This document shows, piece by piece, positions 50,924 through 61,948 of a DNA stretch of 64,000 nt. This stretch comes from Ptiloglossa arizonensis (taxonomy: Eukaryota > Arthropoda > Insecta > Hymenoptera > Colletidae). The stretch spans positions 248,001 to 312,000 of the forward strand of contig NW_027478521.1 of NCBI RefSeq assembly GCF_051014685.1, written 5' to 3'. A program made the position numbers and the translations under genes. A model generated the notes under the pieces. That model did not search any database. It was given only the letters and a program-made list of their open reading frames with translations, and was not told the DNA's origin. Position 1 is the stretch's first letter. Each line of letters begins with the position of its first letter.

Positions 50924-52848
50924 TTCCCCTAGGCCGTTCTAGTTAATCGTTTCGAGCATCAGAACTGCGAAAATTTTGAGTTTCTCAAGCGTTTCTTACT
51001 TCCAAACTGCCATATCTCGCGAACGGATTGACCAATCCGCAAAATTTCTGTTGCATCTGAAAGTAGAAACTCGCCCGATTACAACGGTATGCGTACTTTT
51101 CCCGTAGGACGTTGTAGTTATTCGTTTCGAGCATGAGAACTGCGAAAATTTTGTGTTTCTCAAGTGTTTCATACTTCCAAACTGCCATATCTCGCGAACG
51201 GATTGACCAATCCGCAAAATTTCTGTTGCATCTGAAAGTAGAAACTCGCCCGATTACAACGGTATGCGTACTTTTCCCCTAGACCGTTCTAGTTATGCTT
51301 GTCGAGCATCAGAACTGCGAAAATTTTGAGTTTCTCAAGCGTTTCTTACTTCCAAACTGCCATATCTCGCGAACGGATTGACCAATCCGCAAAATTTCTG
51401 TTGCATCTGAAAGTACAAACTCGCCCGATTACAACGGTATGCCTACTTTTCCCCTAGGCCGTTCTAGTTATTCGTTTCGAGCATCAGAACTGCGAAAATG
51501 TTGAGTTTCTCAAGCGTTTCTTACCTACAAACTGCCATATCTCGCGAACGGATTGACCAATCCGCAAAATTTCTGTTGCATCTGAAAGTAGAAACACGCC
51601 CGATTACAACGGTATGCGTACTTTTCCCCTAGTCCGTTCTGGTTATTCGTTTCGAGCATCAGATCTGCGAAAATTTTGAGTTTCTCAAGCGTTTCTTACC
51701 TCCAAACTGCCATATCTCGCGAACGGATTGACCAATCCGCAAAATTTCTGTTGCATCTGAAAGTAGAAACTCGCCCGATTACAACGGAATGCGTACTTTT
51801 CCCCTAGGCCGTTCTAGTTATTCGTTTCGAGCATCAGAACTGCGAAAATTTTGAGTTTCTCAAGCGTTTCTTACTTCCAAACCGCCATATCTCGCGAACG
51901 GATTGACCAATCCGCAAAATTTCTGTTGCATCTGAAAGTAGAAACTCGCCCGATTACAACGGTATGCGTACTTTTCCCCTAGGCCGTTCTAGTTAATCGT
52001 TTCGAGCATCAGAACTGCGAAAATTTTGAGTTTCTCAAGCGTTTCTTACTTCCAAACTGCCATATCTCGCGAACGGATTGACCAATCCGCAAAATTTCTG
52101 TTGCATCTGAAAGTAGAAACTCGCCCGATTACAACGGTATGCGTACTTTTCCCGTAGGACGTTGTAGTTATTCGTTTCGAGCATGAGAACTGCGAAAATT
52201 TTGTGTTTCTCAAGTGTTTCATACTTCCAAACTGGCATATCTCGCGAACGGATTGACCAATCCGCAAAATTTCTGTTGCATCTGAAAGTAGAAACTCGCC
52301 CGATTACAACGGTATGCGTACTTTTCCCCTAGACCGTTCTAGTTATGCTTGTCGAGCATCAGAACTGCGAAAATTTTGAGTTTCTCAAGCGTTTCTTACT
52401 TCCAAACTGCCATATCTCGCGAACGGATTGACCAATCCGCAAAATTTCTGTTGCATCTGAAAGTACAAACTCGCCCGATTACAACGGTATGCCTACTTTT
52501 CCCCTAGGCCGTTCTAGTTATTCGTTTCGAGCATCAGAACTGCGAAAATGTTGAGTTTCTCAAGCGTTTCTTACCTACAAACTGCCATATCTCGCGAACG
52601 GATTGACCAATCCGCAAAATTTCTGTTGCATCTGAAAGTAGAAACACGCCCGATTACAACGGTATGCGTACTTTTCCCCTAGTCCGTTCTGGTTATTCGT
52701 TTCGAGCATCAGAACTGCGAAAATTTTGAGTTTCTCAAGCGTTTCTTACCTCCAAACTGCCATATCTCGCGAACGGATTGACCAATCCGCAAAATTTCTG
52801 TTGCATCTGAAAGTAGAAACTCGCCCGATTACAACGGAATGCGTACTT
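50924..52848 (+). repeat. 6-mer HOR O P W'' V' Z F, duplicated copy
   Basis: Eleven monomers, partner of 39,025-40,948, with the full A4T4 tract in the last Z and a Z-type ggaatgcg tail instead of the H-type lead-in. So the two large copies part at this monomer's tail (about 52,838). Confidence 0.88.
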
Positions 52849-55123
52849 TTCCCCTAGGCCGTTCTAGTTATTCGTTTCGAGCATCAGAACTGCGAAAATT
52901 TTGAGTTTCTCAAGCGTTTCTTACTTCCAAACCGCCATATCTCGCGAACGGATTGACCAATCCGCAAAATTTCTGTTGCATCTGAAAGTAGAAACTCGCC
53001 CGATTACAACGGTATGCGTGCTTTTCCCCTAGGCCGTTCTAGTTAATCGTTTCGAGCATCAGAACTGCGAAAATTTTGAGTTTCTCTAGCGTTTCTTACT
53101 TCCAAACTGCCATATCTCGCGAACGGATTGACCAATCCGCAAAATTTCAGTTGCATCTGAAAGTAGAAAGTCGCCCGATTACAACGGTATGCGTACTTTT
53201 CCCCTAGAACGTTCTAGTTATGCTTGTCGAGCTTCAGAACTGCGAAAATTTTGAGTTTCTCAAGCGTTTCTTACCTCCAAACTGCCATATCTCGCGAACG
53301 GATTGACCAATCCGTAAAATTTCTGTTGCATCTGAAAGTAGAAACTCGCCCGATTACAACGGTATGCGTACTCTTCCCCTAGGCCGTTCTAGTTATTCGT
53401 TTCGAGCATCAGAGCTGCGAAAATGTTGAGTTTCTCAAGCGTTTCTTACCTACAAACTGCCATATCTCGCGAACGGATTGACCAATCCGCAAAATTTCTG
53501 TTGCATCTGAAAGTAGAAATTCGCCCGATTACAACGGTATGCGTACTTTTCCCCTAGACCGTTCTAGTTATGCTTGTCGAGCATCAGAACTGCGAAAATT
53601 TTGAGTTTCTCAAGCGTTTCTTACTTCCAAACTGCCATATCTCGCGAACGGATTGACCAATCCGCAAAATTTCTGTTGCATCTGAAAGTAGAAACTCGCC
53701 CGATTACAACGGTAGGTGTAGTTTTCCCCTAGGCCGTTCTAGTTATTCGTTTCGAGCATCAGAACTGCGAAAATGTTGAGTTTCTCAAGCGTTTCTTACC
53801 TACAAACTGCCATATCTCGCGAACGGATTGACCAATCCGCAAAATTTCTGTTGCATCTGAAAGTAGAAACACGCCCGATTACAACGGTATGCGTACTTTT
53901 CCCCTAGTCCGTTCTGGTTATTCGTTTCGAGCATCAGATCTGCGAAAATTTTGAGTTTCTCAAGCGTTTCTTACCTCCAAACTGCCATATCTCGCGAACG
54001 GATTGACCAATCCGCAAAATTTCTGTTGCATCTGAAAGTAGAAACTCGCCCGATTACAACGGAATGCGTACTTTTCCCCTAGGCCGTTCTAGTTATTCGT
54101 TTCGAGCATCAGAACTGCGAAAATTTTGAGTTTCTCAAGCGTTTCTTACTTCCAAACCGCCATATCTCGCGAACGGATTGACCAATCCGCAAAATTTCTG
54201 TTGCATCTGAAAGTAGAAACTCGCCCGATTACAACGGTATGCGTACTTTTCCCCTAGGCCGTTCTAGTTAATCGTTTCGAGCATCAGAACTGCGAAAATT
54301 TTGAGTTTCTCAAGCGTTTCTTACTTCCAAACTGCCATATCTCGCGAACGGATTGACCAATCCGCAAAATTTCTGTTGCATCTGAAAGTAGAAACTCGCC
54401 CGATTACAACGGTATGCGTACTTTTCCCGTAGGACGTTGTAGTTATTCGTTTCGAGCATGAGAACTGCGAAAATTTTGTGTTTCTCAAGTGTTTCATACT
54501 TCCAAACTGGCATATCTCGCGAACGGATTGACCAATCCGCAAAATTTCTGTTGCATCTGAAAGTAGAAACTCGCCCGATTACAACGGTATGCGTACTTTT
54601 CCCCTAGACCGTTCTAGTTATGCTTGTCGAGCATCAGAACTGCGAAAATTTTGAGTTTCTCAAGCGTTTCTTACTTCCAAACTGCCATATCTCGCGAACG
54701 GATTGACCAATCCGCAAAATTTCTGTTGCATCTGAAAGTACAAACTCGCCCGATTACAACGGTATGCCTACTTTTCCCCTAGGCCGTTCTAGTTATTCGT
54801 TTCGAGCATCAGAACTGCGAAAATGTTGAGTTTCTCAAGCGTTTCTTACCTACAAACTGCCATATCTCGCGAACGGATTGACCAATCCGCAAAATTTCTG
54901 TTGCATCTGAAAGTAGAAACACGCCCGATTACAACGGTATGCGTACTTTTCCCCTAGTCCGTTCTGGTTATTCGTTTCGAGCATCAGAACTGCGAAAATT
55001 TTGAGTTTCTCAAGCGTTTCTTACCTCCAAACTGCCATATCTCGCGAACGGATTGACCAATCCGCAAAATTTCTGTTGCATCTGAAAGTAGAAACTCGCC
55101 CGATTACAACGGAATGCGTACTT
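52849..55123 (+). repeat. 13-mer HOR F O'' T V'' W V' Z F O P W'' V' Z (2,275 bp)
   Basis: F ends in gcgtgc, O'' carries ctctagcg and ttcagttgc, T has gagcttcag and a tactcttcc tail, and V'' has cagagctg. These private markers recur at 55,124, 56,874 and 58,799. The F tail marker is 2,275 bp from the next one. Confidence 0.88.
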
Positions 55124-56873
55124 TTCCCCTAGGCCGTTCTAGTTATTCGTTTCGAGCATCAGAACTGCGAAAATTTTGAGTTTCTCAAGCGTTTCTTACT
55201 TCCAAACCGCCATATCTCGCGAACGGATTGACCAATCCGCAAAATTTCTGTTGCATCTGAAAGTAGAAACTCGCCCGATTACAACGGTATGCGTGCTTTT
55301 CCCCTAGGCCGTTCTAGTTAATCGTTTCGAGCATCAGAACTGCGAAAATTTTGAGTTTCTCTAGCGTTTCTTACTTCCAAACTGCCATATCTCGCGAACG
55401 GATTGACCAATCCGCAAAATTTCAGTTGCATCTGAAAGTAGAAAGTCGCCCGATTACAACGGTATGCGTACTTTTCCCCTAGAACGTTCTAGTTATGCTT
55501 GTCGAGCTTCAGAACTGCGAAAATTTTGAGTTTCTCAAGCGTTTCTTACCTCCAAACTGCCATATCTCGCGAACGGATTGACCAATCCGTAAAATTTCTG
55601 TTGCATCTGAAAGTAGAAACTCGCCCGATTACAACGGTATGCGTACTCTTCCCCTAGGCCGTTCTAGTTATTCGTTTCGAGCATCAGAGCTGCGAAAATG
55701 TTGAGTTTCTCAAGCGTTTCTTACCTACAAACTGCCATATCTCGCGAACGGATTGACCAATCCGCAAAATTTCTGTTGCATCTGAAAGTAGAAATTCGCC
55801 CGATTACAACGGTATGCGTACTTTTCCCCTAGACCGTTCTAGTTATGCTTGTCGAGCATCAGAACTGCGAAAATTTTGAGTTTCTCAAGCGTTTCTTACT
55901 TCCAAACTGCCATATCTCGCGAACGGATTGACCAATCCGCAAAATTTCTGTTGCATCTGAAAGTAGAAACTCGCCCGATTACAACGGTAGGTGTAGTTTT
56001 CCCCTAGGCCGTTCTAGTTATTCGTTTCGAGCATCAGAACTGCGAAAATGTTGAGTTTCTCAAGCGTTTCTTACCTACAAACTGCCATATCTCGCGAACG
56101 GATTGACCAATCCGCAAAATTTCTGTTGCATCTGAAAGTAGAAACTCGCCCGATTACAACGGTATGCGTACTTTTCCCGTAGGACGTTGTAGTTATTCGT
56201 TTCGAGCATGAGAACTGCGAAAATTTTGTGTTTCTCAAGTGTTTCATACTTCCAAACTGCCATATCTCGCGAACGGATTGACCAATCCGCAAAATTTCTG
56301 TTGCATCTGAAAGTAGAAACTCGCCCGATTACAACGGTATGCGTACTTTTCCCCTAGACCGTTCTAGTTATGCTTGTCGAGCATCAGAACTGCGAAAATT
56401 TTGAGTTTCTCAAGCGTTTCTTACTTCCAAACTGCCATATCTCGCGAACGGATTGACCAATCCGCAAAATTTCTGTTGCATCTGAAAGTACAAACTCGCC
56501 CGATTACAACGGTATGCCTACTTTTCCCCTAGGCCGTTCTAGTTATTCGTTTCGAGCATCAGAACTGCGAAAATGTTGAGTTTCTCAAGCGTTTCTTACC
56601 TACAAACTGCCATATCTCGCGAACGGATTGACCAATCCGCAAAATTTCTGTTGCATCTGAAAGTAGAAACACGCCCGATTACAACGGTATGCGTACTTTT
56701 CCCCTAGTCCGTTCTGGTTATTCGTTTCGAGCATCAGAACTGCGAAAATTTTGAGTTTCTCAAGCGTTTCTTACCTCCAAACTGCCATATCTCGCGAACG
56801 GATTGACCAATCCGCAAAATTTCTGTTGCATCTGAAAGTAGAAACTCGCCCGATTACAACGGAATGCGTACTT
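55124..56873 (+). repeat. 10-mer contraction of the 13-mer HOR (1,750 bp)
   Basis: The order is F O'' T V'' W V'/O P W'' V' Z. The unit at 55,999 has a V' left half (tgttgag, cctac) and an O right half (actcg followed by the cccgtagg of P). One in-register exchange between V' and O removes three monomers and explains the length. Confidence 0.87.
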
Positions 56874-58798
56874 TTCCCCTAGGCCGTTCTAGTTATTCGT
56901 TTCGAGCATCAGAACTGCGAAAATTTTGAGTTTCTCAAGCGTTTCTTACTTCCAAACCGCCATATCTCGCGAACGGATTGACCAATCCGCAAAATTTCTG
57001 TTGCATCTGAAAGTAGAAACTCGCCCGATTACAACGGTATGCGTGCTTTTCCCCTAGGCCGTTCTAGTTAATCGTTTCGAGCATCAGAACTGCGAAAATT
57101 TTGAGTTTCTCTAGCGTTTCTTACTTCCAAACTGCCATATCTCGCGAACGGATTGACCAATCCGCAAAATTTCAGTTGCATCTGAAAGTAGAAAGTCGCC
57201 CGATTACAACGGTATGCGTACTTTTCCCCTAGAACGTTCTAGTTATGCTTGTCGAGCTTCAGAACTGCGAAAATTTTGAGTTTCTCAAGCGTTTCTTACC
57301 TCCAAACTGCCATATCTCGCGAACGGATTGACCAATCCGTAAAATTTCTGTTGCATCTGAAAGTAGAAACTCGCCCGATTACAACGGTATGCGTACTCTT
57401 CCCCTAGGCCGTTCTAGTTATTCGTTTCGAGCATCAGAGCTGCGAAAATGTTGAGTTTCTCAAGCGTTTCTTACCTACAAACTGCCATATCTCGCGAACG
57501 GATTGACCAATCCGCAAAATTTCTGTTGCATCTGAAAGTAGAAACACGCCCGATTACAACGGTATGCGTACTTTTCCCCTAGTCCGTTCTGGTTATTCGT
57601 TTCGAGCATCAGAACTGCGAAAATTTTGAGTTTCTCTAGCGTTTCTTACCTCCAAACTGCCATATCTCGCGAACGGATTGACCAATCCGCAAAATTTCTG
57701 TTGCATCTGAAAGTAGAAACTCGCCCGATTACAACGGAATGCGTACTTTTCCCCTAGGCCGTTCTAGTTATTCGTTTCGAGCATCAGAACTGCGAAAATT
57801 TTGAGTTTCTCAAGCGTTTCTTACTTCCAAACCGCCATATCTCGCGAACGGATTGACCAATCCGCAAAATTTCTGTTGCATCTGAAAGTAGAAACTCGCC
57901 CGATTACAACGGTATGCGTACTTTTCCCCTAGGCCGTTCTAGTTAATCGTTTCGAGCATCAGAACTGCGAAAATTTTGAGTTTCTCAAGCGTTTCTTACT
58001 TCCAAACTGCCATATCTCGCGAACGGATTGACCAATCCGCAAAATTTCTGTTGCATCTGAAAGTAGAAACTCGCCCGATTACAACGGTATGCGTACTTTT
58101 CCCGTAGGACGTTGTAGTTATTCGTTTCGAGCATGAGAACTGCGAAAATTTTGTGTTTCTCAAGTGTTTCATACTTCCAAACTGCCATATCTCGCGAACG
58201 GATTGACCAATCCGCAAAATTTCTGTTGCATCTGAAAGTAGAAACTCGCCCGATTACAACGGTATGCGTACTTTTCCCCTAGACCGTTCTAGTTATGCTT
58301 GTCGAGCATCAGAACTGCGAAAATTTTGAGTTTCTCAAGCGTTTCTTACTTCCAAACTGCCATATCTCGCGAACGGATTGACCAATCCGCAAAATTTCTG
58401 TTGCATCTGAAAGTACAAACTCGCCCGATTACAACGGTATGCCTACTTTTCCCCTAGGCCGTTCTAGTTATTCGTTTCGAGCATCAGAACTGCGAAAATG
58501 TTGAGTTTCTCAAGCGTTTCTTACCTACAAACTGCCATATCTCGCGAACGGATTGACCAATCCGCAAAATTTCTGTTGCATCTGAAAGTAGAAACACGCC
58601 CGATTACAACGGTATGCGTACTTTTCCCCTAGTCCGTTCTGGTTATTCGTTTCGAGCATCAGAACTGCGAAAATTTTGAGTTTCTCAAGCGTTTCTTAAC
58701 TCCAAACTGCCATATCTCGCGAACGGATTGACCAATCCGCAAAATTTCTGTTGCATCTGAAAGTAGAAACTCGCCCGATTACAACGGAATGCGTACTT
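56874..58798 (+). repeat. 11-mer contraction of the 13-mer HOR (1,925 bp)
   Basis: The order is F O'' T V''/V' Z F O P W'' V' Z. The unit at 57,399 has the V'' mark cagagctg on its left and the V' acacg tail on its right, so V'', W and V' collapsed to one hybrid (loss of two monomers). Z at 57,574 carries ctctagcg, a mark otherwise seen in O''. Confidence 0.87.
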
Positions 58799-60198
58799 TT
58801 CCCCTAGGCCGTTCTAGTTATTCGTTTCGAGCATCAGAACTGCGAAAATTTTGAGTTTCTCAAGCGTTTCTTACTTCCAAACCGCCATATCTCGCGAACG
58901 GATTGACCAATCCGCAAAATTTCTGTTGCATCTGAAAGTAGAAACTCGCCCGATTACAACGGTATGCGTGCTTTTCCCCTAGGCCGTTCTAGTTAATCGT
59001 TTCGAGCATCAGAACTGCGAAAATTTTGAGTTTCTCTAGCGTTTCTTACTTCCAAACTGCCATATCTCGCGAACGGATTGACCAATCCGCAAAATTTCAG
59101 TTGCATCTGAAAGTAGAAAGTCGCCCGATTACAACGGTATGCGTACTTTTCCCCTAGAACGTTCTAGTTATGCTTGTCGAGCTTCAGAACTGCGAAAATT
59201 TTGAGTTTCTCAAGCGTTTCTTACCTCCAAACTGCCATATCTCGCGAACGGATTGACCAATCCGTAAAATTTCTGTTGCATCTGAAAGTAGAAACTCGCC
59301 CGATTACAACGGTATGCGTACTCTTCCCCTAGGCCGTTCTAGTTATTCGTTTCGAGCATCAGAGCTGCGAAAATGTTGAGTTTCTCAAGCGTTTCTTACC
59401 TACAAACTGCCATATCTCGCGAACGGATTGACCAATCCGCAAAATTTCTGTTGCATCTGAAAGTAGAAATTCGCCCGATTACAACGGTATGCGTACTTTT
59501 CCCCTAGACCGTTCTAGTTATGCTTGTCGAGCATCAGAACTGCGAAAATTTTGAGTTTCTCAAGCGTTTCTTACTTCCAAACTGCCATATCTCGCGAACG
59601 GATTGACCAATCCGCAAAATTTCTGTTGCATCTGAAAGTAGAAACTCGCCCGATTACAACGGTAGGTGTAGTTTTCCCCAAGGCCGTTCTAGTTATTCGT
59701 TTCGAGCATCAGAACTGCGAAAATGTTGAGTTTCTCAAGCGTTTCTTACATACAAACTGCCATATCTCGCGAACGGATTGACCAATCCGCAAAATTTCTG
59801 TTGCATCTGAAAGTAGAAAGTCGCCCGATTACAACGGTATGCGTACTTTTCCCCTAGACCGTTCTAGCTATGCTTGTCGAGCATCAGAACTGCGAAAATT
59901 TTGAGTTTCTCAAGCGTTTCTTACCTCCAAACTGCCATATCTCGCGAACGGATTGACCAATCCGCAAAATTTCTGTTGCATCTGAAAGTAGAAACTCGCC
60001 CGATTACAACGGTATGCGTACTTTTCCCCTAGGCCGTACTGGTTATTCGTTTCGAGCATCAGAACTGTGAAAATTTTGAGTTTCTCAACCGTTTCTTACC
60101 TCCAAACTGCCATATCTCGCGAACGGATTGACCAATCCGCAAAATTTCTGTTGCATCTGAAAGTAGAAACTCGCCCGATTACAACGGTATGCGCACTT
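58799..60198 (+). repeat. 8-monomer transition block F O'' T V'' W X' Y J
   Basis: It begins like the 13-mer HOR, then X' (59,674, ccccaagg start, tacatac) leads to Y and J of the older HOR type and on to the 5-mer array at 60,199. It holds a chance 85-codon plus-strand frame (59,524-59,781) with no coding features. Confidence 0.84.
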
Positions 60199-61948
60199 TT
60201 CCCCTAGTCGGTTCTAGTTACTCGTTTCGAGCATCAGAACTGCGAAAATTTTGAGTTTCTCAAGCGTTTCTTACCTCCAAACTGCCATATCTCGCGAACG
60301 GATTGACCAATCCGCAAAATTTCTGTTGCATCTGAAAGTAGAAACTCGCCCGATTACAACGGTATGCGTACTTTTCCCCTAGGCCGTTCTAGTTATTCGT
60401 TTCGAGCATCAGAACTGCGAAAATGTTGAGTTTCTCAAGCGTTTCTTACCTACAAACTGCCATTTCTCGCGAACGGATTGACCAATCCGCAAAATTTCTG
60501 TTGCATCTGAAAGTAGAAATTCGCCCGATTACAACGGTGTGCGTACTTTTCCCCTAGACCGTTCTAGTTATTCGTTTCGAGCATCAGAACTGCGAAAATG
60601 TTGAGTTTCTCAAGCGTTTCTTACCTACAAACTGCCATAGCTCGCGAACGGATTGACCAATCCGTAAAATTTCTGTTGCATCTGAAAGTAGAAAGTCGCC
60701 CGATTACAACGGTATGCGTACTTTTCCCCTAGACCGCTCTAGTTATGCTTGTCGAGCATCAGAACTGCGAAAATTTTGAGTTTCTCAAGCGTTTCTTACC
60801 TCCAAACTGCCATATCTCGCGAACGGATTGACCAATCCGCAAAATTTCTGTTGCATCTGAAAGTAGAAAGTCGCCCGATTACAACGGTATGCGTACTTTT
60901 CCCCTAGAACGTTCTAGTTATGCTTGTCGAGCATCAGAACTGCGAAAATGTTGAGTTTCTCAAGCGTTTCTTACCTACAAACTGCCATATCTCGCGAACG
61001 GATTGACCAATCCGCAAAATTTCTGTTGCATCTGAAAGTAGAAACTCGCCCGATTACAACGGTATGCGCACTTTTCCCCTAGTCGGTTCTAGTTACTCGT
61101 TTCGAGCATCAGAACTGCGAAAATTTTGAGTTTCTCAAGCGTTTCTTACCTCCAAACTGCCATATCTCGCGAACGGATTGACCAATCCGCAAAATTTCTG
61201 TTGCATCTGAAAGTAGAAACTCGCCCGATTACAACGGTATGCGTACTTTTCCCCTAGGCCGTTCTAGTTATTCGTTTCGAGCATCAGAACTGCGAAAATG
61301 TTGAGTTTCTCAAGCGTTTCTTACCTACAAACTGCCATTTCTCGCGAACGGATTGACCAATCCGCAAAATTTCTGTTGCATCTGAAAGTAGAAATTCGCC
61401 CGATTACAACGGTGTGCGTACTTTTCCCCTAGACCGTTCTAGTTATTCGTTTCGAGCATCAGAACTGCGAAAATGTTGAGTTTCTCAAGCGTTTCTTACC
61501 TACAAACTGCCATAGCTCGCGAACGGATTGACCAATCCGTAAAATTTCTGTTGCATCTGAAAGTAGAAAGTCGCCCGATTACAACGGTATGCGTACTTTT
61601 CCCCTAGACCGCTCTAGTTATGCTTGTCGAGCATCAGAACTGCGAAAATTTTGAGTTTCTCAAGCGTTTCTTACCTCCAAACTGCCATATCTCGCGAACG
61701 GATTGACCAATCCGCAAAATTTCTGTTGCATCTGAAAGTAGAAAGTCGCCCGATTACAACGGTATGCGTACTTTTCCCCTAGAACGTTCTAGTTATGCTT
61801 GTCGAGCATCAGAACTGCGAAAATGTTGAGTTTCTCAAGCGTTTCTTACCTACAAACTGCCATATCTCGCGAACGGATTGACCAATCCGCAAAATTTCTG
61901 TTGCATCTGAAAGTAGAAATTCGCCCGATTACAACGGTATGCGCACTT
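60199..61948 (+). repeat. 5-mer HOR, form 1, two copies (875 bp each)
   Basis: Five monomers repeat: (1) tcggttctag + ttactcg; (2) tgttgag + catttctcg; (3) catagctcg + ccgtaaaat; (4) K-like accgctctag; (5) aacgttctag with tgttgag and a gcgcac tail. The agtcgg mark lies at 60,206 and 61,081. None of the marks catttctcg, catagctcg or tcggttc occurs in the left 60 kb, so these types arose or came in separately. Confidence 0.92.

Larger units (their letters stand above)
44946..52837 (+). repeat. Large segmental duplication, copy 2 (about 7.9 kb)
   Basis: This is the partner of 33,047-40,938. Two monomers differ in a patchy way: the T position at 47,424 has a V-type left part (aggccg, tgttgag, cctac) but keeps the ccgtaaaat right part, and the K position at 48,999 has an I-type left part (ttattcg, tgttgag) but keeps its agtcg tail. 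Both look like short gene-conversion tracts after duplication. Confidence 0.88.

Noticed and set aside
59524..59781. 85-codon plus-strand ORF and the many 62-77-codon ORFs from 5,487 to 58,217
   Set aside because: These are chance openings in particular monomer pairs (O-P, M-N, W-X) and have no coding evidence.
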